From the NCBI GenBank assembly GCA_902774015.1, contig CACYHB010000029.1:1-33125 (forward strand): DNA of 33,125 nt, given 5' to 3'. Below, piece by piece: positions 1 to 7,154 of the stretch. Numbering within the stretch: the first letter of the stretch is position 1; each line of letters begins with the position of its first letter. Origin of the DNA: Oscillospiraceae bacterium (GTDB lineage Bacteria > Bacillota > Clostridia > Oscillospirales > Oscillospiraceae). The notes beneath the pieces are model-generated. The model ran no database searches, was not told the DNA's origin, and was given only the letters and a program-made list of their open reading frames with translations. Position numbers and translations under genes: made by a program.

Positions 1-87
1 ATGCCTCCTTTTGCAATCACTATGTTTGTTACCTGAGCAAGGGGATGGAGGTCATCCATTCGATCTCTGTTCCTTTGTTCGATTATC

Positions 88-129
88 ATTATAGCACCGT
101 TTTTAGCACTGTCAAGGTGAGAGTGCTAA
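88..129 (-). promoter_or_regulatory. Sigma-A promoter overlapped by a CIRCE (HrcA) operator
   Basis: On the minus strand a promoter TTGACA (115-110), 16-nt spacer, TATAAT (93-88) points off the left edge. An inverted repeat TTAGCACTG (103-111), nine bases, GAGTGCTAA (121-129) covers its -35. It matches the CIRCE consensus TTAGCACTC-N9-GAGTGCTAA at 17 of 18 arm positions. CIRCE is the operator of the heat-shock repressor HrcA, usually found before groES-groEL or hrcA-grpE-dnaK. A strong Shine-Dalgarno (AAAAGGAGG on the minus strand, 12-4) lies at the window edge, so the regulated gene should start within a few bases beyond position 1. Its identity cannot be seen; a chaperone gene is the natural guess. 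Confidence 0.9.
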
Positions 130-226
130 AAGTGTGTGAACAATCATTGCATATTTTGTTAACTCGTACTCTTTCCCTGCGATTGCGGCTTTGGAAAAAG
201 GTCCAGGCGCTTTTGCAGTACAGCCT

Positions 227-364
227 TTACGTGCCTCTCGGTTCTTTGTTGTCGGTGACGGCTTCTTCGAATTGTACTTCGCTGCAGTCCTCCCAGTCCT
301 CCTGATATCCGCATCTTCGTAGGTAATCCTTTCCTCCATCAACGGCGCACGCGCCGCAGGAACA
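227..364 (-). pseudogene. Truncated copy of the small zinc protein found at 5640-5849
   Basis: The minus-strand frame ending at TAA 229-227 reads CSCGACAVDGGKDYLRRCGY followed by QEDWEDCSEV. This is nearly the same as the C-terminal half of the intact protein at 5640-5849 (CSCGACAVDGGKNYLRRCGY, PEDWEDCSEV). The N-terminal half with the first CxxC pair is missing, and an in-frame stop lies at 388-386. The remnant has its own longer tail (QFEEAVTDNKEPRGT). It is probably a decayed paralogue of a DUF7695-like small protein. The rest of 1-546 holds only the CIRCE promoter and the amylase upstream region. Confidence 0.75.
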
Positions 365-417
365 GTAGCCAATCAACCGGAAGCATCATTGTAACACCTA
401 CATCGCTTTGAACTCGC

Positions 418-546
418 GAACTCGGAAAGAACTCGGAAAGAATAAACTTTTCTGCCGGATGGTTGGATTATGTCTTTTCAAACGCGAGCATTTGCAGTAT
501 TCTTTTGTAAAGCGACAACATAGACAACATGAACGGAGGAAAAAGT
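418..546 (+). promoter_or_regulatory. Upstream region of the GH13 gene, with an 11-bp tandem repeat
   Basis: AACTCGGAAAG occurs twice in direct tandem at about 418-439. A weak promoter candidate follows: TTTTCA (475-480), 17 nt, TATTCT (498-503). A clear GGAGG (535-539) sits 7 nt before the ATG at 547. The promoter call is tentative; the ribosome binding site is firm and decides the start at 547 over the ATG at 529. Confidence 0.4.
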
Positions 547-2088
547 ATGGCGGCAACATGGCTGAGCGACGCGGTCTTTTACGAGATCTATCCGCAGTCG
601 TTCTATGACAGCAACGGCGACGGGATCGGCGATCTCAACGGGATCCGGGAAAAGCTGGACTATATCAAAAGTCTCGGCTGCAACTCGCTTTGGATCAACC
701 CCTGCTACGACTCGCCCTTCAAGGACGCGGGCTATGACGTGCGCGACTACCGAAAGGTGGCGGCTCGCTACGGGACGAACGAGGATCTGATCCAACTCTT
801 CAACGCCGCGCACGAAAAGGGGATTCGCGTCCTGCTGGATCTGGTGCCGGGGCACACCTCGGAGGAGCATCCGTGGTTTCTGGAGAGCAAAAAGGCGGAG
901 CGGAACGAGTATTCCGACCGCTATATCTGGACGGACTTCTGGATCTGCGGCGCGCAGGGGATGCCCTACATCAGCGGCGAGAGCGAGCGGAGCGGCGCGT
1001 ACATCCTGAACTTTTTCAAGTGCCAGCCCGCGCTCAACTACGGCTTTCTGCACCGGACCGAGCCCTGGCAGCTGCCCGCGAACCACCCCGCCGCGATCGC
1101 GACCCGCGAGGCGCTCAAAGACATCATGCGCTTCTGGCTCAGCCGCGGCTGCGACGGCTTCCGCGTCGATATGGCCGACTCCCTCGTGAAAAACGACGAC
1201 GCGGACAAGAGCGCAACGAGCGCGGTCTGGCGCGATATCCGCCGGATGCTGGATCTGGAATTCCCGGAGGCGGTGCTGGTCTCGGAATGGGGACGGCCGC
1301 ATCAGTCGCTGCGCGCGGGCTTCGACGCGGACTTTTATCTGGACTGGCGCGGCAACGGCTACAGCACCCTGCTGCGAGATTACGAGAACCACGCCGGCGA
1401 AGACCACAGCTATTTCAAAAAGGACGCAGGCGGCAGCATCAACCGCTTCCTCGACGACTACCTGCGCCTGCTTGACGGCGCGAAGGGGCATGGCTACGTC
1501 TCCCTGATCACCGGAAACCACGACACGGTCCGGCTCCGGAAAACGCTGGAGGAAGCAGAGCTGAAGCTCGTTTATGCCTTCCTCTTTACCATGCCCGGCG
1601 TGCCCTTCCTCTATTACGGCGACGAGATCGGCATGCGCTATCTCGAGTTGCCCACAAAGGAGGGCGGCTATACCCGCACCGGCTCGCGCACGCCCATGCA
1701 GTGGTCGAGCGGGAAAAACCTCGGTTTTTCTTCCTCCGAGCCGGAAAAACTGTATCTGCCGGTCGATGCGTCCGACGACGCACCGACGGTTGCCGGGCAG
1801 GAGGGCGATCCCGACTCTCTTCTCTCCACGGTGCGCGCCCTGCTCGCTCTGCGCCACCGGGAAAAGGATCTGCAGGCGGATGCGGCGTTCCGTGCGGTCT
1901 GCACCGAGCCGGACAAGCCCTTCGTCTATCGGCGCGGAGAGCTGACGCTCGCGCTCAATCCGAGCGGGCGGACGCTCAGCGTGACCCTGCCCTTCGACGT
2001 CTCCAAAGCCCTGTATCAGATCGGCGAGGCGGAGCTCGACGGAAGACGGCTGAGCGTTTTGCCGCAGTCCTTTGCCGTCCTGCGCTGA
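547..2088 (+). CDS. GH13 alpha-amylase-family glycoside hydrolase
   Basis: A 513-aa cytoplasmic enzyme (no signal peptide) of the alpha-amylase superfamily, expected to act on alpha-glucosidic oligosaccharides. The TIM barrel starts at once (DAVFYEIYPQSFYDSNGDG). The GH13 conserved regions are legible: region I D98-LVPG-H103, region II G204-F-R-V-D208 with Asp208 as nucleophile, region III Glu247 (VSEWG) as acid/base, and region IV N324-H325-D326. Region I reads PGH rather than the common VNH, a variant typical of oligosaccharide-acting clostridial GH13 proteins (family knowledge). The start at 547 is set by GGAGG at 535-539. The substrate (alpha-glucosidase, oligo-1,6-glucosidase or transglycosidase) cannot be decided from sequence alone. 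The gene stands alone, next to an IS remnant. Confidence 0.9.
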   Translation: MAATWLSDAVFYEIYPQSFYDSNGDGIGDLNGIREKLDYIKSLGCNSLWINPCYDSPFKDAGYDVRDYRKVAARYGTNEDLIQLFNAAHEKGIRVLLDLVPGHTSEEHPWFLESKKAERNEYSDRYIWTDFWICGAQGMPYISGESERSGAYILNFFKCQPALNYGFLHRTEPWQLPANHPAAIATREALKDIMRFWLSRGCDGFRVDMADSLVKNDDADKSATSAVWRDIRRMLDLEFPEAVLVSEWGRPHQSLRAGFDADFYLDWRGNGYSTLLRDYENHAGEDHSYFKKDAGGSINRFLDDYLRLLDGAKGHGYVSLITGNHDTVRLRKTLEEAELKLVYAFLFTMPGVPFLYYGDEIGMRYLELPTKEGGYTRTGSRTPMQWSSGKNLGFSSSEPEKLYLPVDASDDAPTVAGQEGDPDSLLSTVRALLALRHREKDLQADAAFRAVCTEPDKPFVYRRGELTLALNPSGRTLSVTLPFDVSKALYQIGEAELDGRRLSVLPQSFAVLR

Positions 2089-2153
2089 AAGGCCTTGCGC
2101 ACGCTGCGCAGCGGTCGGGGCGGGAAAATGACAGAGTTTTGTAGGTTAGTCAA

Positions 2154-2531
2154 TCATACTTTACAGTCTGGAAAAGAAAAAAGAACGTCTTTGGGAGATC
2201 GCCAGTTGAGAGGGCGCATAGGGAAGTCGTTTTACTTTCTGTTCCAAGCAGAGAGCTGCTTTTGGAAGTCCTCAAAGGAATAGAACTTATGCGAGGCATA
2301 GAAGTATTCATTGTCTTTACGATGGCTTCTCTCAACCTTGCCGTTGTGCCTGGGCGTAAAGGGCTTTATGAGCTTATGACGAATACCGAGTTCCCGCAGT
2401 GTTCTTTCAAACAGTGTTTCTTTATTGGAGCATTGGGCGTTCAGACGATTGGTAAACTCGAAACCGTTGTCCGTCTGAACACACTCGATGGCATAAGGAA
2501 AGCGCTTCATACAATGCTTGTTTTGCTTACA
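2154..2531 (-). pseudogene. 3' remnant of an IS481-like DDE transposase
   Basis: The minus strand encodes the C-terminal half of an integrase-core transposase: VQTDNGFEFTNR, then KPFTPRHNGKVERSHRKD, which carries the last catalytic region, and YSFEDFQKQLSAWNRK. An in-frame TAA at 2234-2232 replaces a residue (Tyr in relatives). The same frame then continues NDFPMRPLNWRSPKDVLFSF to the natural stop at 2156-2154. The N-terminal HTH and first Asp are missing: upstream the frame runs directly into the stop codon of the DUF3021 gene at 2534-2532. It is therefore a dead, 5'-truncated insertion abutting that gene. The family call rests on remembered IS481-type sequences. Confidence 0.8.
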
Positions 2532-2990
2532 TCAAAAATTCTTTTCGCTCATTTTGCGGTTGATGGCGTCGAGCTTCCGCTTTATGGATGAATATTGTCC
2601 CAGCCAGATGGCGGCGTAAATCATAAGGAAAACGCCAAAGTAAAGCAGGACGCCGGAGACGCTGTGCTCCATCCAGTACATGCAATATGCGATCGGGAAG
2701 GTTGCCAGCGAGCAGACCAGCAGATGAGTAAGCGTCATTTTTGTCAGACTCCATTCCTCTCGCTCCCAGATAACCGACGCGCCGGCGAAGGCCGCGCCGT
2801 AAAGCAGGGAGCAGAGCGCTTGCAGGGTAACGGCGCTCAGCTCGCTGCCGCAGTCCGCCGCGAGTTCCGGCACGATCGCGCGATAGCTTCCTCCGCCGAG
2901 CGCGTAGGAGATAGCGATGGAAATGATCGTGCTTATTGCAAGGCCAATCGGCGCGCCGAGCAAAGCTCTCATAATGATCTTTTTCTTCAT
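2532..2990 (-). CDS. DUF3021 family membrane protein
   Basis: A 152-aa membrane protein starting MKKKIIMRALLGAPIG with four hydrophobic segments and a charged C-terminus (SIKRKLDAINRKMSEKNF). DUF3021 proteins are typically encoded directly downstream of a LytTR DNA-binding protein, as here, where 10 nt separate the two. They are thought to form small regulatory pairs, the membrane partner modulating the regulator. The start at 2990 is chosen because the longer frame (from 3068) would run back into the LytTR gene and has no ribosome binding site. The IS481 remnant follows immediately after the stop. Confidence 0.8.
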   Translation of the reverse strand: MKKKIIMRALLGAPIGLAISTIISIAISYALGGGSYRAIVPELAADCGSELSAVTLQALCSLLYGAAFAGASVIWEREEWSLTKMTLTHLLVCSLATFPIAYCMYWMEHSVSGVLLYFGVFLMIYAAIWLGQYSSIKRKLDAINRKMSEKNF

Positions 2991-3000
2991 AGATAAACCC

Positions 3001-3441
3001 TCACAATCCCAATATTTCCTTGATTTTGGCAACATAGCGGCGGGAAACATAGCTCGTGCTGCCGTCAAGGAGGCTCACGCAAATCGTTCCGGCAAGCTGG
3101 AGATCGAAATGCCGCACCTTCTTCAAATTGATGATCTCAGAGTTGGAGATTCTAACGAAGTGGTTTCTCTTCAACTGATCTTCCAGCTCGTACAGCCGCA
3201 GCCGAAGCTGATATTCACCTTCTTTTGTGACTGCGAATACTTTTCCGCCCGAGGCATATACGCGCAAGATACTGTCCGGTTCGAGGACTTTCACCGTATC
3301 ATCCCGCATCCCTGCGAGCACATGCAGCTCGGGATCTGAGATCTTCCGGACGATTTCGTTGATTTCTTCCGTCACACGGTCGGTGAGAATGAGCAGCTTT
3401 GGTTCCTGCACCGTGCTGTCGATTTTGATTTCGACCTTCAA
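3001..3441 (-). CDS. LytTR-domain transcriptional regulator
   Basis: About 146 aa. The C-terminal half (roughly residues 50-146) has the LytTR DNA-binding pattern, with LYELEDQL, FVRISNSEIINLKKV and VSRRYVAKIKEIL. The N-terminal part (KVEIKIDSTVQEPKLLIL) is the short extension seen in LytTR proteins paired with DUF3021. There is no response-regulator receiver domain. A GGAGG lies 8 nt before a TTG (3441-3439), giving MKVEIKID, but only 1-2 nt before a GTG at 3450, so TTG is preferred. The gene forms a two-gene operon with the downstream DUF3021 gene and is probably autoregulated. Confidence 0.85.
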   Translation of the reverse strand: MKVEIKIDSTVQEPKLLILTDRVTEEINEIVRKISDPELHVLAGMRDDTVKVLEPDSILRVYASGGKVFAVTKEGEYQLRLRLYELEDQLKRNHFVRISNSEIINLKKVRHFDLQLAGTICVSLLDGSTSYVSRRYVAKIKEILGL

Positions 3442-3467
3442 TAACGCCACCTCCCTGGTACGCCTGT

Positions 3468-3496
3468 ATCATAATCTGCACGGCGTGCTTTGGCAA
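3468..3496 (-). promoter_or_regulatory. Promoter of the LytTR-DUF3021 operon
   Basis: Minus-strand TTGCCA (3496-3491), 17-nt spacer, TATGAT (3473-3468), 27 nt upstream of the TTG start. The spacer contains a short perfect dyad GCACG-G-CGTGC (3478-3488), a possible operator. Confidence 0.65.
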
Positions 3497-3589
3497 GCGA
3501 TTTACGATACTTGGTCGTTTTTGGGATATAAAAGGCAGATTTGTCTGCCTGCCCGGCGAGCCTTGCAGCACAGTCCTTGTCACACATCT

Positions 3590-4027
3590 CGAAGCAGGAA
3601 GCAAGGGTTAAGAGAAGCTCCCGCTAAAAGAATACAGCAATCCTTTTATGGCCAGACTGTCCGAAAATTGAGCTTCGGGCCGGAGACGGACTGCGTGCCG
3701 GTAAAGATGTTCGGAAATCTGACAGCGCCGGTGCAGAAGATTCCATACAATGCGCGGATCAGCCCGAGCAACCACACGCTGGACACGGGGCATGTGCCGA
3801 AAAAGAAGGTCGTCCTGAGGATACAGGACAACAAAGAAAAGTTAAAGCAGCGAATGTGCCTGTCAGAGCATCCCTTCGGAACGGTGAAGTGGTACCGAGG
3901 CGCACACTACCTGCTGTGCAAGGGAAAGACGAAAGCCGCGGCGGAGCTGGGACTGAGCTTTCTCGCGTATAACCTGACAAGAGCGATCAACATCGTGGGA
4001 GTCAGGTCATTGATTGCGGCCATGTGA
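3590..4027 (+). pseudogene. 3' remnant of an IS1182-like transposase
   Basis: The last about 65 codons in this frame (RMCLSEHPFGTVKWYRGAHY, LLCKGKTKAAAELGLSFLAY, NLTRAINIVGV) match the C-terminal signature of IS1182/IS5-superfamily DDE transposases, where the Glu of the catalytic triad sits in the EHPFGT segment. The stop is at 4025-4027. Upstream the frame is open but is antisense to the LytTR gene and bears no transposase motifs, so the 5' two-thirds of the element is missing or scrambled. It is a dead remnant. The left limit given is approximate. Confidence 0.75.
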
Positions 4028-4079
4028 GCAGAGAATGCTCACTTTTTTCACGTAAAACAGCATACAGGCAAACAAAAAT

Positions 4080-4114
4080 GTCCGAAAACTCGCACTAAAA
4101 ACGAGTTTTCGGAC
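4080..4114 (+). repeat. 13-bp perfect hairpin at the right end of the IS remnant
   Basis: GTCCGAAAACTCG (4080-4092), nine-base loop, CGAGTTTTCGGAC (4102-4114). It lies just past the IS1182-like remnant and could be the IS right inverted repeat joined to a second copy, or a transposase terminator. Confidence 0.6.
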
Positions 4115-4125
4115 AAATTGTGCCA

Positions 4126-4174
4126 AAGTACGCCCAAAAGGTACAAAACCGAGCTAAGTACGCCTAAAAGGTAC
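4126..4174 (+). repeat. Direct repeat flanking a DUF5655 gene
   Basis: AAGTACGCCCAAAAGGTAC (4126-4144) recurs as AAGTACGCCTAAAAGGTAC (4156-4174), 30 nt apart. A looser third copy (AAGTACAAACAAAAGTAC) lies at 4636-4653 on the other side of the DUF5655 gene. The function is unknown; they may be ends of a small lost element. Confidence 0.5.
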
Positions 4175-4209
4175 GCGCCGAACGGCTCGATAGACCGGAA
4201 TTGGGCAAC

Positions 4210-4587
4210 TTACTTTATTTCTGAAAACACATACGCCTGATGAATCCATGAGAAAAGCTCATCATCTATCTCATCCGCAGTTCCAATGACAATGTGAGTT
4301 GTCCATCTTCCAGGATACGGCTCTGTTTTTACTACGACCCGATCAGAATCCAACGGGTAGGGCAATCCCAATGTGATTACAAGATAGGGACTTGGAAGCT
4401 CTGCTTTCTTTTTTACCCGTGCAAAGGACACGCAAGCGAATATATGCCTGTTTGAAAAGGAGATCTGTGTCTTCTGCACCCTCTTCTTTGCTGCAGGAAA
4501 CAACTCATAGATTTTGGTTTCAAATACTTCATATAACAGTAACGCCGATGGGTTCTTATCAAAAAACAGCAAGGTTTCAGTATCCAC
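4210..4587 (-). CDS. DUF5655 domain-containing protein
   Basis: A 125-aa soluble protein of the DUF5655 family, function unknown. The recognisable core runs from about residue 37 to 120: KTQISFSNRHIFACVSF, YLVITLGLPYPLDSDRV, TEPYPGRWTTHIVIG and DELFSWIHQAYVF. The length and motif order are full for the family. It stands alone in an AT-richer patch between short direct repeats (4126-4174 and 4636-4653), which suggests acquisition with a small mobile segment. No promoter was identified; 4588-4753 shows nothing else. Confidence 0.75.
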   Translation of the reverse strand: MDTETLLFFDKNPSALLLYEVFETKIYELFPAAKKRVQKTQISFSNRHIFACVSFARVKKKAELPSPYLVITLGLPYPLDSDRVVVKTEPYPGRWTTHIVIGTADEIDDELFSWIHQAYVFSEIK

Positions 4588-4753
4588 TATGTTTTCACCT
4601 CTTCAAATCCCGGTTTGTTGAAGCATAACTGCGCTAAGTACAAACAAAAGTACACCAGAGAAAAGAATTATGTAAACTCATCTCTCCGTGGAGTGTTCCC
4701 TGCAAGTATTTGCATGTACTCATAAAAGCTCTCGTTCACCTCATCCTTTCAGA

Positions 4754-5239
4754 TCACAGCCAGTCGGCAACCTTCTGTTTCGAGTTCTTCGCCTGAGAAC
4801 CCTTGACGGCGAGGCCGGGCTTCACGTCCGCACCTTTGCACAGCTTCTTGACATCGGAAACCATGCTGCCGAGGCCGGAGCCCTCGTGCGTACTGATAAC
4901 ACGCACAGTTTTTCCGCTGAAATCCAAACCTGTGAGCGCGGTCGCCATCTCCGGCGCGTAGGTACCCCAGTAGACCGGGCTCATGATGAAGACGGTATCG
5001 TAGGCGGAAATGTCCGCCAGCTTCTCCTTGATCGGCGCGTTGCCGATCCTTTTCTTTGCCTCTTTGATGCAGGTGTTGTAGTCCTTTGCATAGGGCACGG
5101 CCGGCTCAACCTTGAACATGTCTGCGCCGGTCAGCTCCTGCACAAATTCCGCGACGATCTCGGTGTTGCCTTTGTCGATCCAGCCGACTGCATAGTTCTC
5201 GTCGGCCCTGCTGAAATAGATGATCAGGCTCTTGCTCAT
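4754..5239 (-). CDS. Flavodoxin-family protein
   Basis: A 161-aa single-domain flavodoxin-fold protein. The N-terminal strand SLIIYFSRADENYAVG starts the fold. Later elements are DTVFIMSPVYWGTYAPEM (FMN-ring loop) and VRVISTHEGSGLGSMVSDVK (the glycine-rich end of the fold). Such proteins bind FMN and act as NAD(P)H- or ferredoxin-linked reductases. The ATG overlaps the stop of the upstream ABM gene (ATGA at 5239-5236), so the two are translationally coupled and probably work in one electron-transfer or quinone/stress-response step. Confidence 0.85.
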   Translation of the reverse strand: MSKSLIIYFSRADENYAVGWIDKGNTEIVAEFVQELTGADMFKVEPAVPYAKDYNTCIKEAKKRIGNAPIKEKLADISAYDTVFIMSPVYWGTYAPEMATALTGLDFSGKTVRVISTHEGSGLGSMVSDVKKLCKGADVKPGLAVKGSQAKNSKQKVADWL

Positions 5240-5559
5240 TTTCGGATAAACCTCCTGTCTGCTTCGTTATCTTCCAGGCTCACATATCGCTCTACGGTCA
5301 TGTGCAGATCATATTTCTCCCGTAGCGCGGCGATGGTCGCCATCATGGGAGATGCATGGTGCGCGTCGATAGCCGCCTGATCCGCCCACGAATCGATCAG
5401 CAAGATCGTTTCCGGATCATCCAACGCCTGATAATACTCATACCGCATATTCCCCGGCTCGGACCGGATCAAGTCCACCGTGCCGGATGAGATCATCGCT
5501 TCCGCAAACGCCTTTGCCGATCCGTTTGTTCCTTTATATCGCAAATTAACGGTAATCAT
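5236..5559 (-). CDS. ABM-domain putative quinol monooxygenase
   Basis: A 107-aa protein with the antibiotic-biosynthesis-monooxygenase (ABM, dimeric alpha/beta barrel) pattern: MITVNLRYKG, AEAMISSGTVDLIRSEPGN, YEYYQALDDPETILLIDSWA, HHASPMM. YgiN-type relatives oxidise quinols without a cofactor. The start is firm: GGAGG lies 7 nt upstream. It is the first gene of a two-gene operon with the overlapping flavodoxin, a pairing common in oxidative or electrophile stress operons. Confidence 0.8.
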   Translation of the reverse strand: MITVNLRYKGTNGSAKAFAEAMISSGTVDLIRSEPGNMRYEYYQALDDPETILLIDSWADQAAIDAHHASPMMATIAALREKYDLHMTVERYVSLEDNEADRRFIRK

Positions 5560-5577
5560 CGGCGCACCTCCAGAACA

Positions 5578-5619
5578 ATCCCGAGTTGTCGGAATGGATT
5601 ATACCATACAACTCGGGAT
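5578..5619 (-). promoter_or_regulatory. Promoter framed by a 12-bp perfect inverted repeat
   Basis: ATCCCGAGTTGT (5578-5589) and ACAACTCGGGAT (5608-5619) are perfect reverse complements separated by 18 nt. Between them the minus strand has an extended -10, TGGTATAAT (5606-5598). There is no T-tract, so this is an operator rather than a terminator. It would let a dimeric repressor such as HxlR, MarR or TetR control the ABM-flavodoxin operon. The regulator is not encoded next to it. Confidence 0.75.
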
Positions 5620-5639
5620 GTTGGAAGCTTGTATTGATC

Positions 5640-5849
5640 TCATTTCTCCGTTTCAGAGCGCAGCCATTTCACTTCACTGCAGTCTTCCCAGTCTTCAGGA
5701 TAGCCGCATCTTCGAAGATAGTTCTTTCCGCCGTCAACGGCGCACGCGCCACAAGAGCAAAAACGGAAATCGTGGACCGTCTCGCTCTCGATCACGTCTC
5801 TGCATTTTCTGCAGCGGATTCGGTTGTGAATTATTATACTCTTCATCAT
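5640..5849 (-). CDS. Small zinc-ribbon protein (DUF7695-like)
   Basis: About 69 aa: MMKSIIIHNRIRCRKCRDVI then ESETVHDFRFCSCGACAVDG and LRRCGYPEDWEDCSE. The cysteine pairs CRKC and CSCGAC look like a single zinc knuckle. The family is small, function unknown, and common in Firmicutes accessory DNA. The start is uncertain: two adjacent ATGs at 5849 and 5846 fit the family start, no clear ribosome binding site is visible, and an ATG at 5879 is also open. A decayed copy of its second half lies at 227-364. Confidence 0.7.
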   Translation of the reverse strand: MMKSIIIHNRIRCRKCRDVIESETVHDFRFCSCGACAVDGGKNYLRRCGYPEDWEDCSEVKWLRSETEK

Positions 5850-5910
5850 AATCGAAAAAATGAGATTTATAGAAATCAAAAGCGGTTTTCACCTTCTGAT
5901 TGTGACGGAA

Positions 5911-6030
5911 TAAGATTGAGCAAGCTCTTTGAGGACTTCATCGATGCTCAGAGGGAGGTCACCGTCCTAACGGATTGCGAGACATTTTGCTATGTGATTT
6001 CGTCTGACCGCTGCCAACCAACATGATGGT
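5911..6030 (+). pseudogene. Possible DUF6809-family remnant
   Basis: The frame reads RLSKLFEDFIDAQREVTVLT then DCETFCY, resembling the core of DUF6809 proteins (LFEKFLDAQ...). After Tyr a +1 shift would restore FRLTAAN, as expected at the family's GFRLG segment, with its glycine codon now TGA. No start or ribosome binding site is visible. The rest of 5850-6120 shows nothing recognisable. Confidence 0.35.
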
Positions 6031-6120
6031 CAGGAACGCATGCGATGGTGGATTATTGCTTTAGTATTTATCGCAGTATCTCCAGCTCGGCTAAAAGAAA
6101 CAAATAATTTCAAAAAGATA

Positions 6121-6172
6121 TTGACACAAGATGTTTCGCGTAGTATATTCTCATTACCGAAACAACTTGTGT
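6121..6172 (+). promoter_or_regulatory. Promoter and dyad operator of the LexA-like gene
   Basis: TTGACA (6121-6126), 17 nt, TATATT (6144-6149). An inverted repeat ACACAAGATGTTTCG (6124-6138) / CGAAACAACTTGTGT (6158-6172) pairs at 14 of 15 positions with a 19-nt gap. It starts inside the -35 and ends in the leader. The position is ideal for autorepression by the S24 repressor that follows. Confidence 0.8.
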
Positions 6173-6190
6173 TTTTATTTGGAGGCGCTT

Positions 6191-6799
6191 ATGCGACGGA
6201 TTGATCCATCGAAAAAAGAAATCATCGCGGAATATATCGACAAGCATTTTTGCGAGCACGATGAGATTCCGTCTGTGCGTGACATCGTAGAAGGCACGGG
6301 GATTCCTCTTTCCACCGTGCACCGTTATCTCATTTCCATGCGCGAGGACGGATCGCTGGATTACTCCGGCCGCCGCACCGCGCGCACAAAATTGATGGAG
6401 GACGCGGCGCCGATCCACGCGCTGCAGGTGCTCGGGACCGTCGCCTGCGGCCCAGGACAGGAAGAGGAACAGCGCTTCATCGAGTACATCCGTATGCCGG
6501 AGAGTTTAGTCGAGAAGGGAGACTTCTTTGCGCTGATCGCCAAAGGTGAGAGCATGATTGGTGCGGGCATCTTCCCCGGAGATTATGTTTTTGTGAAGCG
6601 TCAGCAGACAGCCAACGAGGGCGATCTCGTCATCGCGCTGTTTGATGGAAAGAACAATCTGAAGAAACTTGGCTTCGATCAGAAGAACAAAAAGTTTATT
6701 CTTCATTCCTGCAACCCCGATGCGAAAACATATCCCGATATTATCGTGGATGAACTTCAGATCCAAGGCGTTGTGAAGGGATCGTATCATAAGCATTGA
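6191..6799 (+). CDS. LexA-like repressor with S24 autoprotease domain
   Basis: A 202-aa protein. Residues 1-70 form a winged-helix/LexA-type DNA-binding domain (IPSVRDIVEGTGIPLSTVHR). A short linker holds a VACG self-cleavage site (about 84-87). The S24 peptidase domain has Ser121 in KGESMIGAGIFPGDYVFV and Lys158 in DGKNNLKKL, matching the Ser/Lys dyad of LexA. It should repress its target and self-cleave on RecA activation. GGAGG at 6181-6185 sets the start at 6191. The large dyad over its promoter suggests autoregulation. It could be a second LexA paralogue or the repressor of a mobile element; the operator differs from known SOS boxes, so the regulon is uncertain. Confidence 0.85.
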   Translation: MRRIDPSKKEIIAEYIDKHFCEHDEIPSVRDIVEGTGIPLSTVHRYLISMREDGSLDYSGRRTARTKLMEDAAPIHALQVLGTVACGPGQEEEQRFIEYIRMPESLVEKGDFFALIAKGESMIGAGIFPGDYVFVKRQQTANEGDLVIALFDGKNNLKKLGFDQKNKKFILHSCNPDAKTYPDIIVDELQIQGVVKGSYHKH

Positions 6800-6821
6800 G
6801 TACGGAGGCAACAGAACGAAA

Positions 6822-7094
6822 TTGAAAAACGCCATCGCAGAAGATCGTCTTCGACTTCCTTCTTTCGATTGCCCGAATCCAAATTGCCGCGCAAAGAATC
6901 TTGTCTTTGCCGCCAGTGCGGAGGCAAGAAATCATGCAAAGCTTGTTCCGGTGAAAGATGTTCCCGCACAAATCGCGATCGATTTCATCGTGTGCTGTCC
7001 GAAATGCAAGCAGCAGTTTGCTATGATTCGGGATATAAAAACGATGCGTATCCCATTAGATGCGATTTCTCTTTACGGCAGAGTTGCCACCTGA
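6822..7094 (+). CDS. Small zinc-ribbon protein, function unknown (TTG start)
   Basis: A 90-aa protein with two cysteine pairs, CPNPNC (about residue 17) and CCPKC (about 59), enough for one structural zinc site. The only start in this frame is TTG at 6822, 13 nt after a GGAGG (6804-6808). The gene lies 22 nt past the LexA-like gene on the same strand and before a large terminator, so the two are likely co-transcribed. No named family is recognised. Confidence 0.55.
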   Translation: MKNAIAEDRLRLPSFDCPNPNCRAKNLVFAASAEARNHAKLVPVKDVPAQIAIDFIVCCPKCKQQFAMIRDIKTMRIPLDAISLYGRVAT

Positions 7095-7154
7095 ACGAAC
7101 TGAATACTTTGGCATAGTGAGCCGTCCTCCCACCCGTGAATGTGGAAGCAAAGG

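Noticed and set aside
478-1857. Long open frame antisense to the GH13 gene
   Set aside because: No ribosome binding site or recognisable domain. It mirrors codon bias of a real gene; similar long antisense frames oppose pnp, adhE, the FAD reductase, uraA and the MATE gene.
3227-3590. N-terminal half of a 266-codon plus-strand frame ending in the IS1182-like remnant
   Set aside because: It is antisense to the LytTR gene and shows no transposase motif; only the C-terminal part is supported.
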